NCBI RefSeq assembly: GCF_004337365.2
Contig: NZ_CP044016.1
Coordinates: 4,383,507-4,447,506, forward strand
DNA from: Rhizosphaericola mali
Lineage (GTDB): Bacteria > Bacteroidota > Bacteroidia > Chitinophagales > Chitinophagaceae
Length of the DNA stretch: 64,000 nucleotides
Direction of reading: 5' to 3'
This document shows positions 1 through 8,646 of this stretch, piece by piece (the first letter of the stretch is position 1; every line of letters starts with the position of its first letter). The position numbers and the translations under genes are program-made. Under the pieces are notes generated by a model. That model was not told the origin of the DNA, ran no database searches, and saw only the letters and a list, made by a program, of their open reading frames with translations.

Positions 1-304
1 CAGAATAATATAGTTGGTCCCAAAATGTAGAATTGGATTCTGCTTGATATCTTAATGGTTGGTTATAGTAGGAATAACTATTGGTAATATATTGACTATA
101 GGCGTTTCCTAGCGACCATGCATTACTTGCGTTGTTATAAAATTCACTAACTATAACATTCGAAAATAAGGTTTTTGCATCCGTTACCTCAATGTTATTT
201 GGATTTGTATTTGTTTTTTCAAATTCCTTATTACAAGCAGTTAAGCTACTTGTGAGTACTGCTATTGCAATTGGAAATATATTTTTTCTATATTTAATTT
301 TCAT
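1..304 (-). CDS. SusD/RagB-like outer-membrane lipoprotein (partial, N-terminal part only)
   Basis: About 101 codons are present and the gene runs off the left edge, so only the N-terminus is visible. Translation from the ATG ending at 304 begins with a lipoprotein signal peptide and a lipobox-like LTAC (Cys24). A motif NTNPN then leads into a region resembling the start of SusD-like nutrient-binding lipoproteins. It starts 26 bases after the stop of the susC-like gene on the same strand, the standard SusC-SusD order. SusD-type proteins sit on the cell surface and pass ligand to the partner TonB-dependent pore. The substrate cannot be told from this fragment. The family call rests on the lipobox, the NTNPN start and the neighbour. 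Confidence 0.82.
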   Translation of the reverse strand, partial: MKIKYRKNIFPIAIAVLTSSLTACNKEFEKTNTNPNNIEVTDAKTLFSNVIVSEFYNNASNAWSLGNAYSQYITNSYSYYNQPLRYQAESNSTFWDQLYYS

Positions 305-330
305 TACTATTAGTGTTATGGCGATTTGTA

Positions 331-3300
331 TTAAAAATGTAGTGTAGCTGAGAAACCAATACTTCTAGAGGATGGTACGCTTAAAAATTCTACACCTGGC
401 ATTACTTGAGAACCTCTTAATGCTAATGTTTCTGGATCTACGTCTTTATTTTGTGTAAATAATAGTACGTTTCTCGCAATAAAGGCAACTTTTAAACCTG
501 CATTAGAACTAGGTCCGAACACATGGTTGAAATTATAACCTAAATTAACTTCTCTTAGTTTTAAATAAGTAAGATTATACATAAATGGTTCTGCAATGTT
601 TGCGTTATAGTATCCAGATTGGTACCAAGTGGCAGCAGAAACGCTCGTAGTGTTTGCTGTACCATCTGCATTGACACCATCTCCTATGATACCAGTCTCA
701 CGACCAGCTAAAGTATTTTTACCTAGACCATCATTATATAAACCTAACTCAGTATAAGAATAATATTTACCACCTTTATGTAAATCCCAAGTAAAGCCTA
801 AATCCCAATTTTTTAGTGTGAAATCATTGTTCCAACCTAATATAAAGTCTGGATGATAGTTCCCTAGTAGTTTTCTATTATCTTCTCCTGTGTATGTTGG
901 TAAACCATTACTATAAATAATTTTTCCATTTGCATCTCTTTCAAATACACGGCCATACATATTACCAAGTCTTTCTCCTACAACTGCATTGTATTGTATT
1001 GAGCGTTGCGTTCTATCATACTGTGTAATATCTAAGTATTTATAAGTAGTGATTCCATCTGGTAAAGAACGAACGTAACCTACGTTATGGCTAAAGTTGA
1101 AACTTGTCGTCCAGTTTAAACCATTTTCTGTACGAATAGGATTTGCTGTTAATAATATTTCGATACCACGGTTATTTATTTTGCCACCATTTACATAAGC
1201 ATTGGAGTATCCAGAGGATGCAGGTACCGGTAATTGAATGATATCATTAACTGTATTATTATTATAGTAGGTGAAATCAATTCCGAATAAGTTTCCGAAA
1301 AAATGAGATTCAAATCCAAATTCTGTTGTAGTCGTTTTAGCGGCCTTTAGGTTGTTATTGGCTAAAATACTATTTGCAGTAGTCAAGGGACTTCCGTCAA
1401 ATGGATTGTTTGTTGTATACGTATTCATAATAGAATATGGCGTTGCATCCATTCCTGACTGAGCTACAGATCCTCTTAATTTCAAATAAGATATTGCAGA
1501 TGGCAAGTGAACCATATTAGAGATAATTGCACTAAGTGATGCAGAAGGGTAGAAATAGGTATTGTGATCAATTGGCAATGTGCTTGACCAGTCATTTCGT
1601 GCTGTTACATCTAAATACAATAGTCGTTTATAGCTCAAATTTGCAAATGCATAAGCACTATATATCTCTTTATTTTGCTTTACCAATTCTGGTGTTAAAT
1701 AAGTAGACGCATTAGAGAAGTTATACAAATCTGGAACAATCAAACTATTTGCAACATTTCTACTGTAGGTAATGTTTTGCATGAATCTATTTGCGCCGGC
1801 GGAAATTTTATATTCAAAATCTTTATTGGCTGTATTGTTATTATAAGTAACTAAGAAGTCCGTGTTGTTCTCAAAATAAGTGATATCGTCTGTTCTAAAT
1901 CCACCACTTGGAAAACGTAACGTCCCGAAAGCACGCTTGCCTTCTCTATTGTCTTGATAAAAATCCGAACCAGTTCTTACCATTAAATTCCAATGTGGAT
2001 TAAAGGCATAGTTCAAAGATGCATTTCCCAAAAATCTATTTTTCTTGAAACTATTGGTATTTTCATACATAGTCACATAAGGATTATCATGGTTGGCCCA
2101 ATAGTTAAATTGTGTTCTATTGTCTTGACCGTACTGCCATCTTTTATTTTTTAATGCATTTAGATCAACGTTTACAGGCATACCATCTACACCAAAGAAA
2201 GAATACATCACACTTTCAGAACCATAACCAATATTAGGACGCTCATGGCTAAATGTATTGATATAGTTTAAAAATACATTTAATGTTAATTTGTCTGTTA
2301 AATGATTTTCAGCTCGGAAAGCAAGCGAATATCTGTTATAGTCACTATTAGGTAATAAACCTTTATTTACCATATTGCCGAAGGAAAAATTATAGCTTCC
2401 CTTGTCTGTAGCATTGCTAATAGATACGTTATTCGTATTTGTAATACCAGTTTGTAAGAAATTTTTGAAGTTATCTGGATGTGCTTCCCATAAAGTTGGG
2501 GTAGCTGTAGAAGGATCGATACCTGCTGCTTTTAATGCAACTACGTCGCCAGCCTCATAAGGAGTACCAGCTACTGGACTATTAAATTGTACAACTTTGT
2601 AAGAACCGTCAAATTTATGTCCGAAGTTTCCAATGTTGTTTTCATAAGAGTTGGTACCATTAGTATAGTGATAGTCAGCAGTACCATTGCCAGCGCCATA
2701 CTCCCCTTGGATTTTTGGAAGACGCAGTGGATTTTCAAATGTGGTACCTGTTGTTATAGTTACACCAACTTCTCCATTATGTTTGCTACCTTTTTTTGTA
2801 GTTAAGACGATTGCGCCATTTGCGGCTCTTGATCCATATAATGCAGCAGCAGCACCACCTTTTAATACCGAAATAGACGCAATGTCATTTGGGTTGATGT
2901 CCGCAGCACCATTTCCCCAGTCTGTTTCAGCCCATGTTCCTTGATTGGCATCCCCTTCAATGGCGTCATTGAAATAAGTTTCATTATTGATAGGCACACC
3001 ATCAACAACAAACAAGGGTTGATTGGTTCCAGATAGTGAAGTCTCTCCTCTAATTACGATACGAGAAGTAGAGCCTACTCCTGCACCTCCATTAGTAATC
3101 TGTACACCAGCGACTTTGCCTGACAAGTCATTGACTAAGTTGGGCGCTGGATTGGTTGCAAACTGTTTATTGGATAAGCTTTGAACTGAGTAGCCTAATG
3201 CCCTTGTTTGACGACTGATGCCAAGTGCCGTCACTACTACGTCTGTTAACTGTTTGGGATCTTGTTGCAAAAATATAGTAACTGTGTCTTGCTGTATCGC

Positions 3301-3543
3301 AACTGTTTTATTTTTATAGCCAAGGATACTCGCAGTGAGTGTATTTCCTTTGTCAATCGCTACAGAAAATTCTCCTATGGAGTCTGTAGCTGTTTTCCCA
3401 TTTCCATTATTTACTTTGATGTCTACTCCAATAATAGGAAATTTGCTTTCCGCGTCAATCACTTTCCCTATCAGTTTGAGTTTTTGGGCATTAATACTCT
3501 TGATCGCAAATAACAAGAATATTATACATAAGCACTTTTTCAC
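331..3543 (-). CDS. SusC/RagA-family TonB-linked outer-membrane transporter
   Basis: This 1070-residue protein has a Sec signal peptide (about residues 1-19, ending SINA) and then a carboxypeptidase-regulatory-like beta domain (about 23-105). A TonB-dependent receptor plug follows (about 110-235, with the LFVVDGVPI segment and an IRG motif typical of SusC/RagA plugs), then a long 22-strand-type barrel ending in an aromatic residue (LHF). Such proteins import oligosaccharides, peptides or other large nutrients together with a SusD lipoprotein, here encoded 26 bases downstream. Energy would come from ExbBD-TonB, which is encoded further along this window. No glycoside hydrolase or peptidase of a utilisation locus is visible beside it, so the substrate is unknown. 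Confidence 0.95.
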   Translation of the reverse strand: MKKCLCIIFLLFAIKSINAQKLKLIGKVIDAESKFPIIGVDIKVNNGNGKTATDSIGEFSVAIDKGNTLTASILGYKNKTVAIQQDTVTIFLQQDPKQLTDVVVTALGISRQTRALGYSVQSLSNKQFATNPAPNLVNDLSGKVAGVQITNGGAGVGSTSRIVIRGETSLSGTNQPLFVVDGVPINNETYFNDAIEGDANQGTWAETDWGNGAADINPNDIASISVLKGGAAAALYGSRAANGAIVLTTKKGSKHNGEVGVTITTGTTFENPLRLPKIQGEYGAGNGTADYHYTNGTNSYENNIGNFGHKFDGSYKVVQFNSPVAGTPYEAGDVVALKAAGIDPSTATPTLWEAHPDNFKNFLQTGITNTNNVSISNATDKGSYNFSFGNMVNKGLLPNSDYNRYSLAFRAENHLTDKLTLNVFLNYINTFSHERPNIGYGSESVMYSFFGVDGMPVNVDLNALKNKRWQYGQDNRTQFNYWANHDNPYVTMYENTNSFKKNRFLGNASLNYAFNPHWNLMVRTGSDFYQDNREGKRAFGTLRFPSGGFRTDDITYFENNTDFLVTYNNNTANKDFEYKISAGANRFMQNITYSRNVANSLIVPDLYNFSNASTYLTPELVKQNKEIYSAYAFANLSYKRLLYLDVTARNDWSSTLPIDHNTYFYPSASLSAIISNMVHLPSAISYLKLRGSVAQSGMDATPYSIMNTYTTNNPFDGSPLTTANSILANNNLKAAKTTTTEFGFESHFFGNLFGIDFTYYNNNTVNDIIQLPVPASSGYSNAYVNGGKINNRGIEILLTANPIRTENGLNWTTSFNFSHNVGYVRSLPDGITTYKYLDITQYDRTQRSIQYNAVVGERLGNMYGRVFERDANGKIIYSNGLPTYTGEDNRKLLGNYHPDFILGWNNDFTLKNWDLGFTWDLHKGGKYYSYTELGLYNDGLGKNTLAGRETGIIGDGVNADGTANTTSVSAATWYQSGYYNANIAEPFMYNLTYLKLREVNLGYNFNHVFGPSSNAGLKVAFIARNVLLFTQNKDVDPETLALRGSQVMPGVEFLSVPSSRSIGFSATLHF

Positions 3544-3910
3544 AAATCAATATTTATAATTAAAAAATATATGCAATTGCAAAGCAACTGCATTATTTAA
3601 ATAACTATGTTAACTCTATATTGTGAAAAGATTACTAAATTGTTAACATAACTAATTGGTAATCAATTAATTACAAAAAAATCCCTGCACTCTTATTTCA
3701 GTAAGTGTGAGAGATTAAATTAAATACAATATGGTTGTTTTACTTATTTTTCCTCCTCTTAGACATAAAGAAGTTTTACTAGTTTAAAATTGCTATCATT
3801 TATTTTGATGTTTGAAATAAATATCTATTGACATGGCTATTTAGTTGTTTAGTTATTGTTTTATCTGTTTATTTTTAGATAATTTATCTAATTTATAGCT
3901 CGGATCATCA
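3544..3910. other. AT-rich non-coding gap upstream of the susC-like gene
   Basis: About 370 bases separate the susC-like start from the tRNA-Ser terminator. I found no open reading frame of note, no RNA gene and no good match to the -7 element TAnnTTTG on the strand reading into susC. The susCD promoter presumably lies here but I cannot place it. Confidence 0.5.
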
Positions 3911-3947
3911 TTTAAAATAAAAACAGCAATCAATTTTGATTGCTGTT
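3911..3947 (-). terminator. Intrinsic terminator after tRNA-Ser
   Basis: A perfect 12-bp stem (3922-3933 with 3936-3947; AACAGCAATCAA and its complement) lies 3 bases beyond the tRNA 3' end. On the minus strand it is followed by a T-rich stretch (3911-3921). It would end the tRNA transcript. Confidence 0.8.
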
Positions 3948-3950
3948 ATG

Positions 3951-4037
3951 CGGAAAGACAGGGATTCGAACCCTGGGTACAGTTGCCCGTACAACGATTT
4001 TCGAGACCGTCCCATTCGACCGCTCTGGCATCTTTCC
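3951..4037 (-). tRNA. tRNA-Ser, anticodon CGA (reads UCG)
   Basis: The 87-base minus-strand sequence folds as a class II tRNA. The acceptor is GGAAAGA/TCTTTCC. The anticodon stem ACGGT/ATCGT closes the 7-base loop CTCGAAA, with anticodon CGA at 4001-4003. There is a long variable arm and a T arm CAGGG-TTCGAAT-CCCTG. The discriminator base is G, as expected for serine tRNA. The 3' CCA is not encoded (CAT follows), so it would be added after transcription. The gene starts only 4 bases past a strong hairpin terminator that follows the TPR gene. Confidence 0.96.
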
Positions 4038-4040
4038 AGA

Positions 4041-4078
4041 AATAAAAAAGCAAGAAATACATAATTGTATTTCTTGCT
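4041..4078 (-). terminator. Intrinsic terminator after the TPR gene
   Basis: A perfect 13-bp stem (4049-4061 with 4066-4078, AGCAAGAAATACA) with a 4-base loop is followed on the minus strand by TTTTTTATT (4041-4049). It lies 21 bases after the stop of the TPR gene and directly before the tRNA-Ser 5' end. Confidence 0.88.
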
Positions 4079-4099
4079 GTAAAGTTAATACTTCTACGA

Positions 4100-5818
4100 T
4101 TAATTAGACGAACTAGTTGTTGTAGTTGTCGTAGTAGTAGAATCTTGTGTTTCAGTAGCTTGTGATGCTTCCGCTTTACTTGCTTTAATCTTTTCCAATT
4201 GAGCTAAGATTTTAGTTGCTCTATCGTTAGTTGGATCCAATTCTAATACACTTTTGAATTCTTTTTCAGCGGCATCATAGTCATTTGCTGTATTAGCATA
4301 GTATTGACCTAAAACATCATAGTAATATACTAACTTGTCTTTGTTTGTTGCTTTGTCTTTTTCCAAAAAAGTAATATACTCAGATACGGGTTCTAAGGCT
4401 TGTTTGTATGTAGTGTCTGCGGCCATTGCATTTGCGGCGCGACCAGCATAGCCATAAACTTCATTTGGATACTTCGTTTTATACTCTTTAAATGCGCTAT
4501 CTGCTAATGCAAAATCAGCAGGCTCTTTAGTAAGTGGAGCTGCGATTCTAGCGGCTTCACCAAGGTTGTATAATTCTAGATTATTGATATATTTCGCTGG
4601 AATAAGATAAAATCTCTTTTTAGTCCATTTGTACTTTTCGACTGGTTTTTCCAAACGGGTAAATGAATTGATCAAAGTATCTGCATGATCAACTTTGTCA
4701 TAGATAGAGGTATCTTTTTCAAATGCTTTTGCATAGAATACAACAGATGAATCTGGAGTTCCTTTGTAGATTTTACCAGCTAGGGCATAGTCTTCACCAC
4801 TTACAGAAGATGCAGGCACTGCTGCGAAATATTTGGAAATGGCTGTTTGTGCATTTGCATTATCAGATTTTGCCTCATACACTTTTGCCAACAATAAATT
4901 GCTAAATGGAAATGTGCTACATTCTCCAGTACTCATTGCTTGGGCAGATGCTAATGCCTCATCATATTTTTTAGATTGGAATTGCAAATCGGCTAAATAA
5001 TATTGAGAATTGCAATCATTGTCAGTGCGTTCAATAAATTTTTTCAAATATTCTTGAGCACCTTCCATATCTTTTGATCTTTTTGCAGAAAGATACCATC
5101 CGAAATAAGTAGGTCCATACGCATCATCTGCTTGTAATGCCTTACCAAACCATTCGTTCATCGCATCATAGTTGCGTTGTGCACCATATATTTTACCGAT
5201 TTCGTAAAATGCTTTTGCATATTTTTCATCACGAGTTGTTGCGTCCATCAATGCTTCAACAGCGGGACCTCCATTCGTGCCACCTAATTTTAAATAATTC
5301 AATGCAAGATTAACATCGATATCAGGATTTTTAGCGTCTGCTGCAGCCGCTTTTTTCAATAATTCGATAGCGTAGGTTGGATCGCCGTAGCTTTTAGGGC
5401 CTGCTGCATTGGCTCTACCAATTGCATCCAAAATCGCAGGATCATTTTTAGAACTTGTAGCCGCTTGTTCAAATTTTTGTTTTGCAGCAGCGACATCATT
5501 ATTTGTCAAAATGTCAATTTCTCCCAATCCAACTAAGATATATGGATCATTGACACCTCTTGCTAATGCATCGGAATACAATTTTTTTGCAGATTCTATC
5601 CCACTAGGATCGCCTGGGTCTTGGATTAAAGCCTGACCATACCAATAAATTTCATCTCCTTTTTTTGCTTTATCTCCGCCACCTTTTTTTTCTAAAATAC
5701 TTTTGGCAGTTTTATACTTTTCATAATACAAAGCTTTGATTCCATCCTCTAATTTCTGGGCTGAAACAGATGCTGCAATGGAAGCTAGCGCAAAAAAAGT
5801 TAAAACGAGTTTCTTCAT
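4100..5818 (-). CDS. Secreted TPR-repeat protein
   Basis: This 572-residue protein has a signal peptide (residues 1-20, ending VSAQ). The rest is mostly helical and carries degenerate tetratricopeptide repeats; the clearest are near residues 130-300 (the ...ALNYLKLGG..., ...YEIGKIYGA... and ...YYLADLQFQ... units) and 500-550 (YYANTANDYDAAEKEFKSVL). It ends in a low-complexity Thr/Ser tail with eight consecutive Thr. TPR proteins are scaffolds, and this one should act in the periplasm or at the outer membrane. It is the last gene of an operon after the PstS-like lipoprotein (42-base gap). In many Bacteroidota a similar pair follows exbB-exbD-exbD-tonB, which suggests a link to TonB-dependent uptake. 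That link is inference, and no enzymatic domain is visible. Confidence 0.85.
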   Translation of the reverse strand: MKKLVLTFFALASIAASVSAQKLEDGIKALYYEKYKTAKSILEKKGGGDKAKKGDEIYWYGQALIQDPGDPSGIESAKKLYSDALARGVNDPYILVGLGEIDILTNNDVAAAKQKFEQAATSSKNDPAILDAIGRANAAGPKSYGDPTYAIELLKKAAAADAKNPDIDVNLALNYLKLGGTNGGPAVEALMDATTRDEKYAKAFYEIGKIYGAQRNYDAMNEWFGKALQADDAYGPTYFGWYLSAKRSKDMEGAQEYLKKFIERTDNDCNSQYYLADLQFQSKKYDEALASAQAMSTGECSTFPFSNLLLAKVYEAKSDNANAQTAISKYFAAVPASSVSGEDYALAGKIYKGTPDSSVVFYAKAFEKDTSIYDKVDHADTLINSFTRLEKPVEKYKWTKKRFYLIPAKYINNLELYNLGEAARIAAPLTKEPADFALADSAFKEYKTKYPNEVYGYAGRAANAMAADTTYKQALEPVSEYITFLEKDKATNKDKLVYYYDVLGQYYANTANDYDAAEKEFKSVLELDPTNDRATKILAQLEKIKASKAEASQATETQDSTTTTTTTTSSSN

Positions 5819-5860
5819 GTTTTTAGTTTTACTAATTATCTGTAAATATGTATGTATGCA

Positions 5861-6808
5861 CTATTTTAAATTGACTTTCTGTATGTTGAAAGCCATCTGT
5901 GCAGGCACTAATAATGCTCTGCTAAATATCAATTGACCTCTTTCACTACTCAAAAAATTGTAAAAGCCAGAACCTAATCCTAAGTAATTTTCTTTTACTA
6001 TTGCATATACTGGTCTAAACAACGGATATTGCATAGATGATATGGATGCTTGAGCTGGTTTTGCAAATACCCCTTTGCCACAAATCTTACATTCAATCAT
6101 TGCTGGTCTTATTTTTTTTAAATATGCTTCCTGTTTAGGATCTTTAAAATTACCAATCCAAGAAGAACCAACAAATCCTATCGCATTAGGATTGGTGGCA
6201 ACTATGTCCAACACAGCCGGACTATTGCCTGCTCCTTTTACATTTATACCAAATTCTTTACCATGCAGAATAGAGTCCATAAGATAAGTTACCGTACTTG
6301 TCGCATTCTCCCCATCGACAACTACCATATTGTTGCTTGGCTTTTTATCCTCTAGCAAACTTTTCAATTGTGCAAATGTGAAGGCACTATCGTGCGATTG
6401 TACATTGGTGATGAGTGTCAATGCATCAAAAGCTTCCACTTGATATTTCGGAACATAATCTAATTGCTCCTTATAATATCTGATTTCTGATGTGTCTAAC
6501 CCTCTACCTATAACGATTATACGTGTACTATCTCCAGCCAGATCTTTCAAGCAATCCGCTTCTGATTTATATTCTGCGATGATATTGCTATTGGGATAAG
6601 TGACATGGTACATCTCTAGTTCCTGCTCGATTACAGGTTTGAAACTTTCGTCGACACTTATTTTAATCGTTCCTTTTAAAGGCGAATCTCTGTTATCGAC
6701 GGTAGGTTTTTCTTTTTCCTTACAAGATGAGGCAAGTGTAACACATGCAAAACCAAGTATGTAGACGATTTTTTTAAAAGAACTTTTTATATTGTAAAAT
6801 ACCTGCAT
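5861..6808 (-). CDS. PstS-like substrate-binding lipoprotein
   Basis: This 315-residue protein has an N-terminal hydrophobic segment ending in a lipobox (LASS-Cys29), so it is a predicted lipoprotein. The mature part resembles the PBP-like fold used by PstS phosphate-binding proteins, with a TIKISVDESF start, a GRGLDTSEI segment, and a late IGFVGSSWIG segment where PstS proteins usually have IGYVG. There is no pstC, pstA or pstB nearby, so it is probably not part of a classical phosphate ABC importer. It follows an 85-residue membrane protein by 21 bases and precedes a TPR protein by 42 bases. A role helping TonB-linked uptake at the envelope is inferred from the usual neighbours of this family in Bacteroidota. 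Confidence 0.8.
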   Translation of the reverse strand: MQVFYNIKSSFKKIVYILGFACVTLASSCKEKEKPTVDNRDSPLKGTIKISVDESFKPVIEQELEMYHVTYPNSNIIAEYKSEADCLKDLAGDSTRIIVIGRGLDTSEIRYYKEQLDYVPKYQVEAFDALTLITNVQSHDSAFTFAQLKSLLEDKKPSNNMVVVDGENATSTVTYLMDSILHGKEFGINVKGAGNSPAVLDIVATNPNAIGFVGSSWIGNFKDPKQEAYLKKIRPAMIECKICGKGVFAKPAQASISSMQYPLFRPVYAIVKENYLGLGSGFYNFLSSERGQLIFSRALLVPAQMAFNIQKVNLK

Positions 6809-6829
6809 AAGGTAGATTTCCTATTTGAA

Positions 6830-7087
6830 TTAATAATCTTTTTTTATTGCTCTATATAATCGAAATATACCATAAATCAAACAAAGCCCGCCAAACATAT
6901 ATCGCATTAACGGATCTATACTGATCACCAATTTTTGGGTAAATGATATTTTTGTTCCGAAAAGCATCAATATTGCCATTGATAAGATTAACACGGACAT
7001 AGTGATATCTCTAATGGACCTGATTAATACATAGCTTTTCCTTTCTGCGCGTCTCTTTTTTTCTAATATATTATGATAATCACTCAT
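6830..7087 (-). CDS. Small two-helix membrane protein
   Basis: This 85-residue protein has a charged N-terminus (residues 1-27, rich in Lys and Arg) and two predicted transmembrane helices (about 28-45 and 60-78), ending in a basic tail. I do not recognise a named family. Two things support it as a real gene: it is the first gene of a tightly spaced operon (21 bases before the PstS-like gene), and it is preceded by a promoter-like TTG-N22-TAATTTTG at 7124-7156. It may assemble with or anchor the PstS-like and TPR proteins, but that is only inferred from position. Confidence 0.72.
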   Translation of the reverse strand: MSDYHNILEKKRRAERKSYVLIRSIRDITMSVLILSMAILMLFGTKISFTQKLVISIDPLMRYMFGGLCLIYGIFRLYRAIKKDY

Positions 7088-7123
7088 GTCTGGATATAAT
7101 ACTGAAGTAGTATCTTATTGTTC

Positions 7124-7156
7124 CAAAATTAAATATTATTTGCTAAAGATGTGCAA
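7124..7156 (-). promoter_or_regulatory. Predicted promoter of the 85-aa/PstS-like/TPR operon
   Basis: On the minus strand, TTG (7154-7156) is followed after 22 bases by TAATTTTG (7124-7131), a full match to the Bacteroidota -7 motif TAnnTTTG. The start codon lies 37 bases downstream. Confidence 0.45.
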
Positions 7157-7451
7157 TTAATTGTAATTCCATAAAAAAAAGCTCAGTTATCTATATATTT
7201 TTTAAGAAACTTGCTTTTTGATATTAAATTGAGAATTAAGAAAATGGGAAATTCAATCGAACTTATTTGGTTTTGATTTATACAAATTGGATCAGTTAGG
7301 TAGGTCGTTTCAGTATTTGTGCTTTGTGATAATATTAGTCTAACGGTATATGTCTAGCAAATTCATTCAAGAATTGAGTTTTATTAATCTTTGCAATGCA
7401 TATATATATGCGTTGTCAAGAGGTTCATTGCTATAATTGAAAATTATTAAT
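7157..7451. other. Non-coding gap, nothing recognised
   Basis: AT-rich sequence between the promoter of the 85-residue gene and the end of the small gene at 7452. Only very short reading frames occur, and no RNA gene or strong hairpin is seen. There is no clear terminator for the LemA/TPM operon that ends at 7452. Confidence 0.4.
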
Positions 7452-7796
7452 TTAGATGATTTCATCTAAAATTGAATTTCCAGAAGATTGATCTCCATTG
7501 GTCCATTGCCAAGCCTCATGTAATCTTATTTTCCCGTTAGGTAGGATTTCAGGGACGGATTGATATTTGCCGGTCATAACCATTCCATCCAAATTGATGT
7601 GATGATACACCATGTCAATCCTTCCTGTATCGCTCACTGTTGCTATTAAGTGGCCAATTTTGATTTTACCGCCACTATAATTAGAGTGAAGAAAATTGCC
7701 TGATTGTACATATTCAAATATTGTTTCATCGCTCGTTTCTCCATTTTCAGTATTAGAAATGGGCTTGAATTTTTTGCCATTATAATTAATCTGCAT
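7452..7796 (-). CDS. Small conserved protein of the type often labelled 'N-acetylglutamate synthase'
   Basis: This predicted 114-residue cytosolic protein begins MQINYNGKKF. It resembles a conserved family in which an INYNG start, an FxYxQxG strand, YSGG, a GHL strand and a RLHEAWQWTNGD end recur, probably forming an antiparallel beta structure. Databases often carry the label N-acetylglutamate synthase for it, which I regard as unverified. The reading frame extends 9 codons upstream to a TTG that overlaps the preceding TPM gene. The ATG at 7796 gives the family-like N-terminus and a 20-base gap, so I chose it. Its function is unknown. Confidence 0.75.
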   Translation of the reverse strand: MQINYNGKKFKPISNTENGETSDETIFEYVQSGNFLHSNYSGGKIKIGHLIATVSDTGRIDMVYHHINLDGMVMTGKYQSVPEILPNGKIRLHEAWQWTNGDQSSGNSILDEII

Positions 7797-7816
7797 ACTA
7801 AATGTTGATTTATTTG

Positions 7817-8614
7817 TTACCAACTTCCGCTAGCGCCACCGCCACCAGAAGATCCACCACCAAATCCTCCAAATCCACCACCAGAAGATCCTCCACCGAA
7901 GCCGCCTCCGCTATTGCCGCCACCAAGTAAATTACCTAAAATCATTCCTGTAAGGAAATTATCTGAACCTCGTCGGCTATAATATCTACCACCACCGCCA
8001 TTGCCACCTCCTCGAGTTTTGATAATGATTATGATAACAATAATTAAAATAATGAAAAAAATAAGAGCTCCTCCTCCATCTGAATCATCGTTTCTTTGTC
8101 TTGCTACATGATATTCTCCCACTGCAGCGGCACTAAGATCATCTACCGCTTTGTCAAGGCCTACGTAGTAATTGTTTTGTTTAAAATAAGGTGTAAGATC
8201 ATGTGCTATAATATCTGAAGTTGTAATGTCTGGAATAGCCCCCTCAAGTCCATATCCGACTTCAATGCGCATCTGCCGATCTTCTTTGGATACAATGATA
8301 AGTACGCCGTTATTTGTTTTTTTATTACCAATACCCCATGCTCTAAATAATTTATTTGCATAGTCTTCTATTGGATAACCTTCTAATGAATTAATGGTAA
8401 CAACGGCAATCTGATTAGAAGTGCTGTCATCTAAAGCATCCAATTTTTGTTCTAATAACGCTACTTGATCACCAGAAAGAAAATGCGCAAAATCATTGAC
8501 TAGTCTTGGTGGATTAGGTCTGTCGGGCAATTTCTGAGCAATACTATATATGCTAACTGAAAAGAAAGTTAGCACTAACAATAGACGGAAAAAATACAAT
8601 ATTTTATTTTTCAA
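7817..8614 (-). CDS. TPM-domain membrane protein with Gly-rich tail (YgcG type)
   Basis: This 265-residue protein has a signal peptide (about residues 1-26) and then a TPM domain (about 30-165), with the LPDRPNPPRLVNDFAHFLS start and the GVLIIVSKEDRQMRIEVGYGLEG core. A transmembrane helix follows (about 183-200), then a C-terminal tail made almost entirely of Gly and Ser. The family is found in envelope proteins, and a phosphatase or chaperone-like role has been proposed for some members. The start codon is TTG: no ATG exists in frame before a stop 5 codons upstream, and the signal peptide begins exactly there. It follows a second TPM gene and lemA, a common trio. Confidence 0.86.
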   Translation of the reverse strand: MKNKILYFFRLLLVLTFFSVSIYSIAQKLPDRPNPPRLVNDFAHFLSGDQVALLEQKLDALDDSTSNQIAVVTINSLEGYPIEDYANKLFRAWGIGNKKTNNGVLIIVSKEDRQMRIEVGYGLEGAIPDITTSDIIAHDLTPYFKQNNYYVGLDKAVDDLSAAAVGEYHVARQRNDDSDGGGALIFFIILIIVIIIIIKTRGGGNGGGGRYYSRRGSDNFLTGMILGNLLGGGNSGGGFGGGSSGGGFGGFGGGSSGGGGASGSW

Positions 8615-8646
8615 AAGAACCGGATTTTAATATCGAAATGAACTAT

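Noticed and set aside
5861-6808. Classical phosphate ABC importer
   Set aside because: The PstS-like lipoprotein has no pstC, pstA, pstB or phoU next to it, so a Pst system is not supported.
7860-8010. Repeated GGGSGGGF-type DNA in the TPM gene
   Set aside because: Codes for the known Gly-rich tail of this protein family rather than a separate repeat element.
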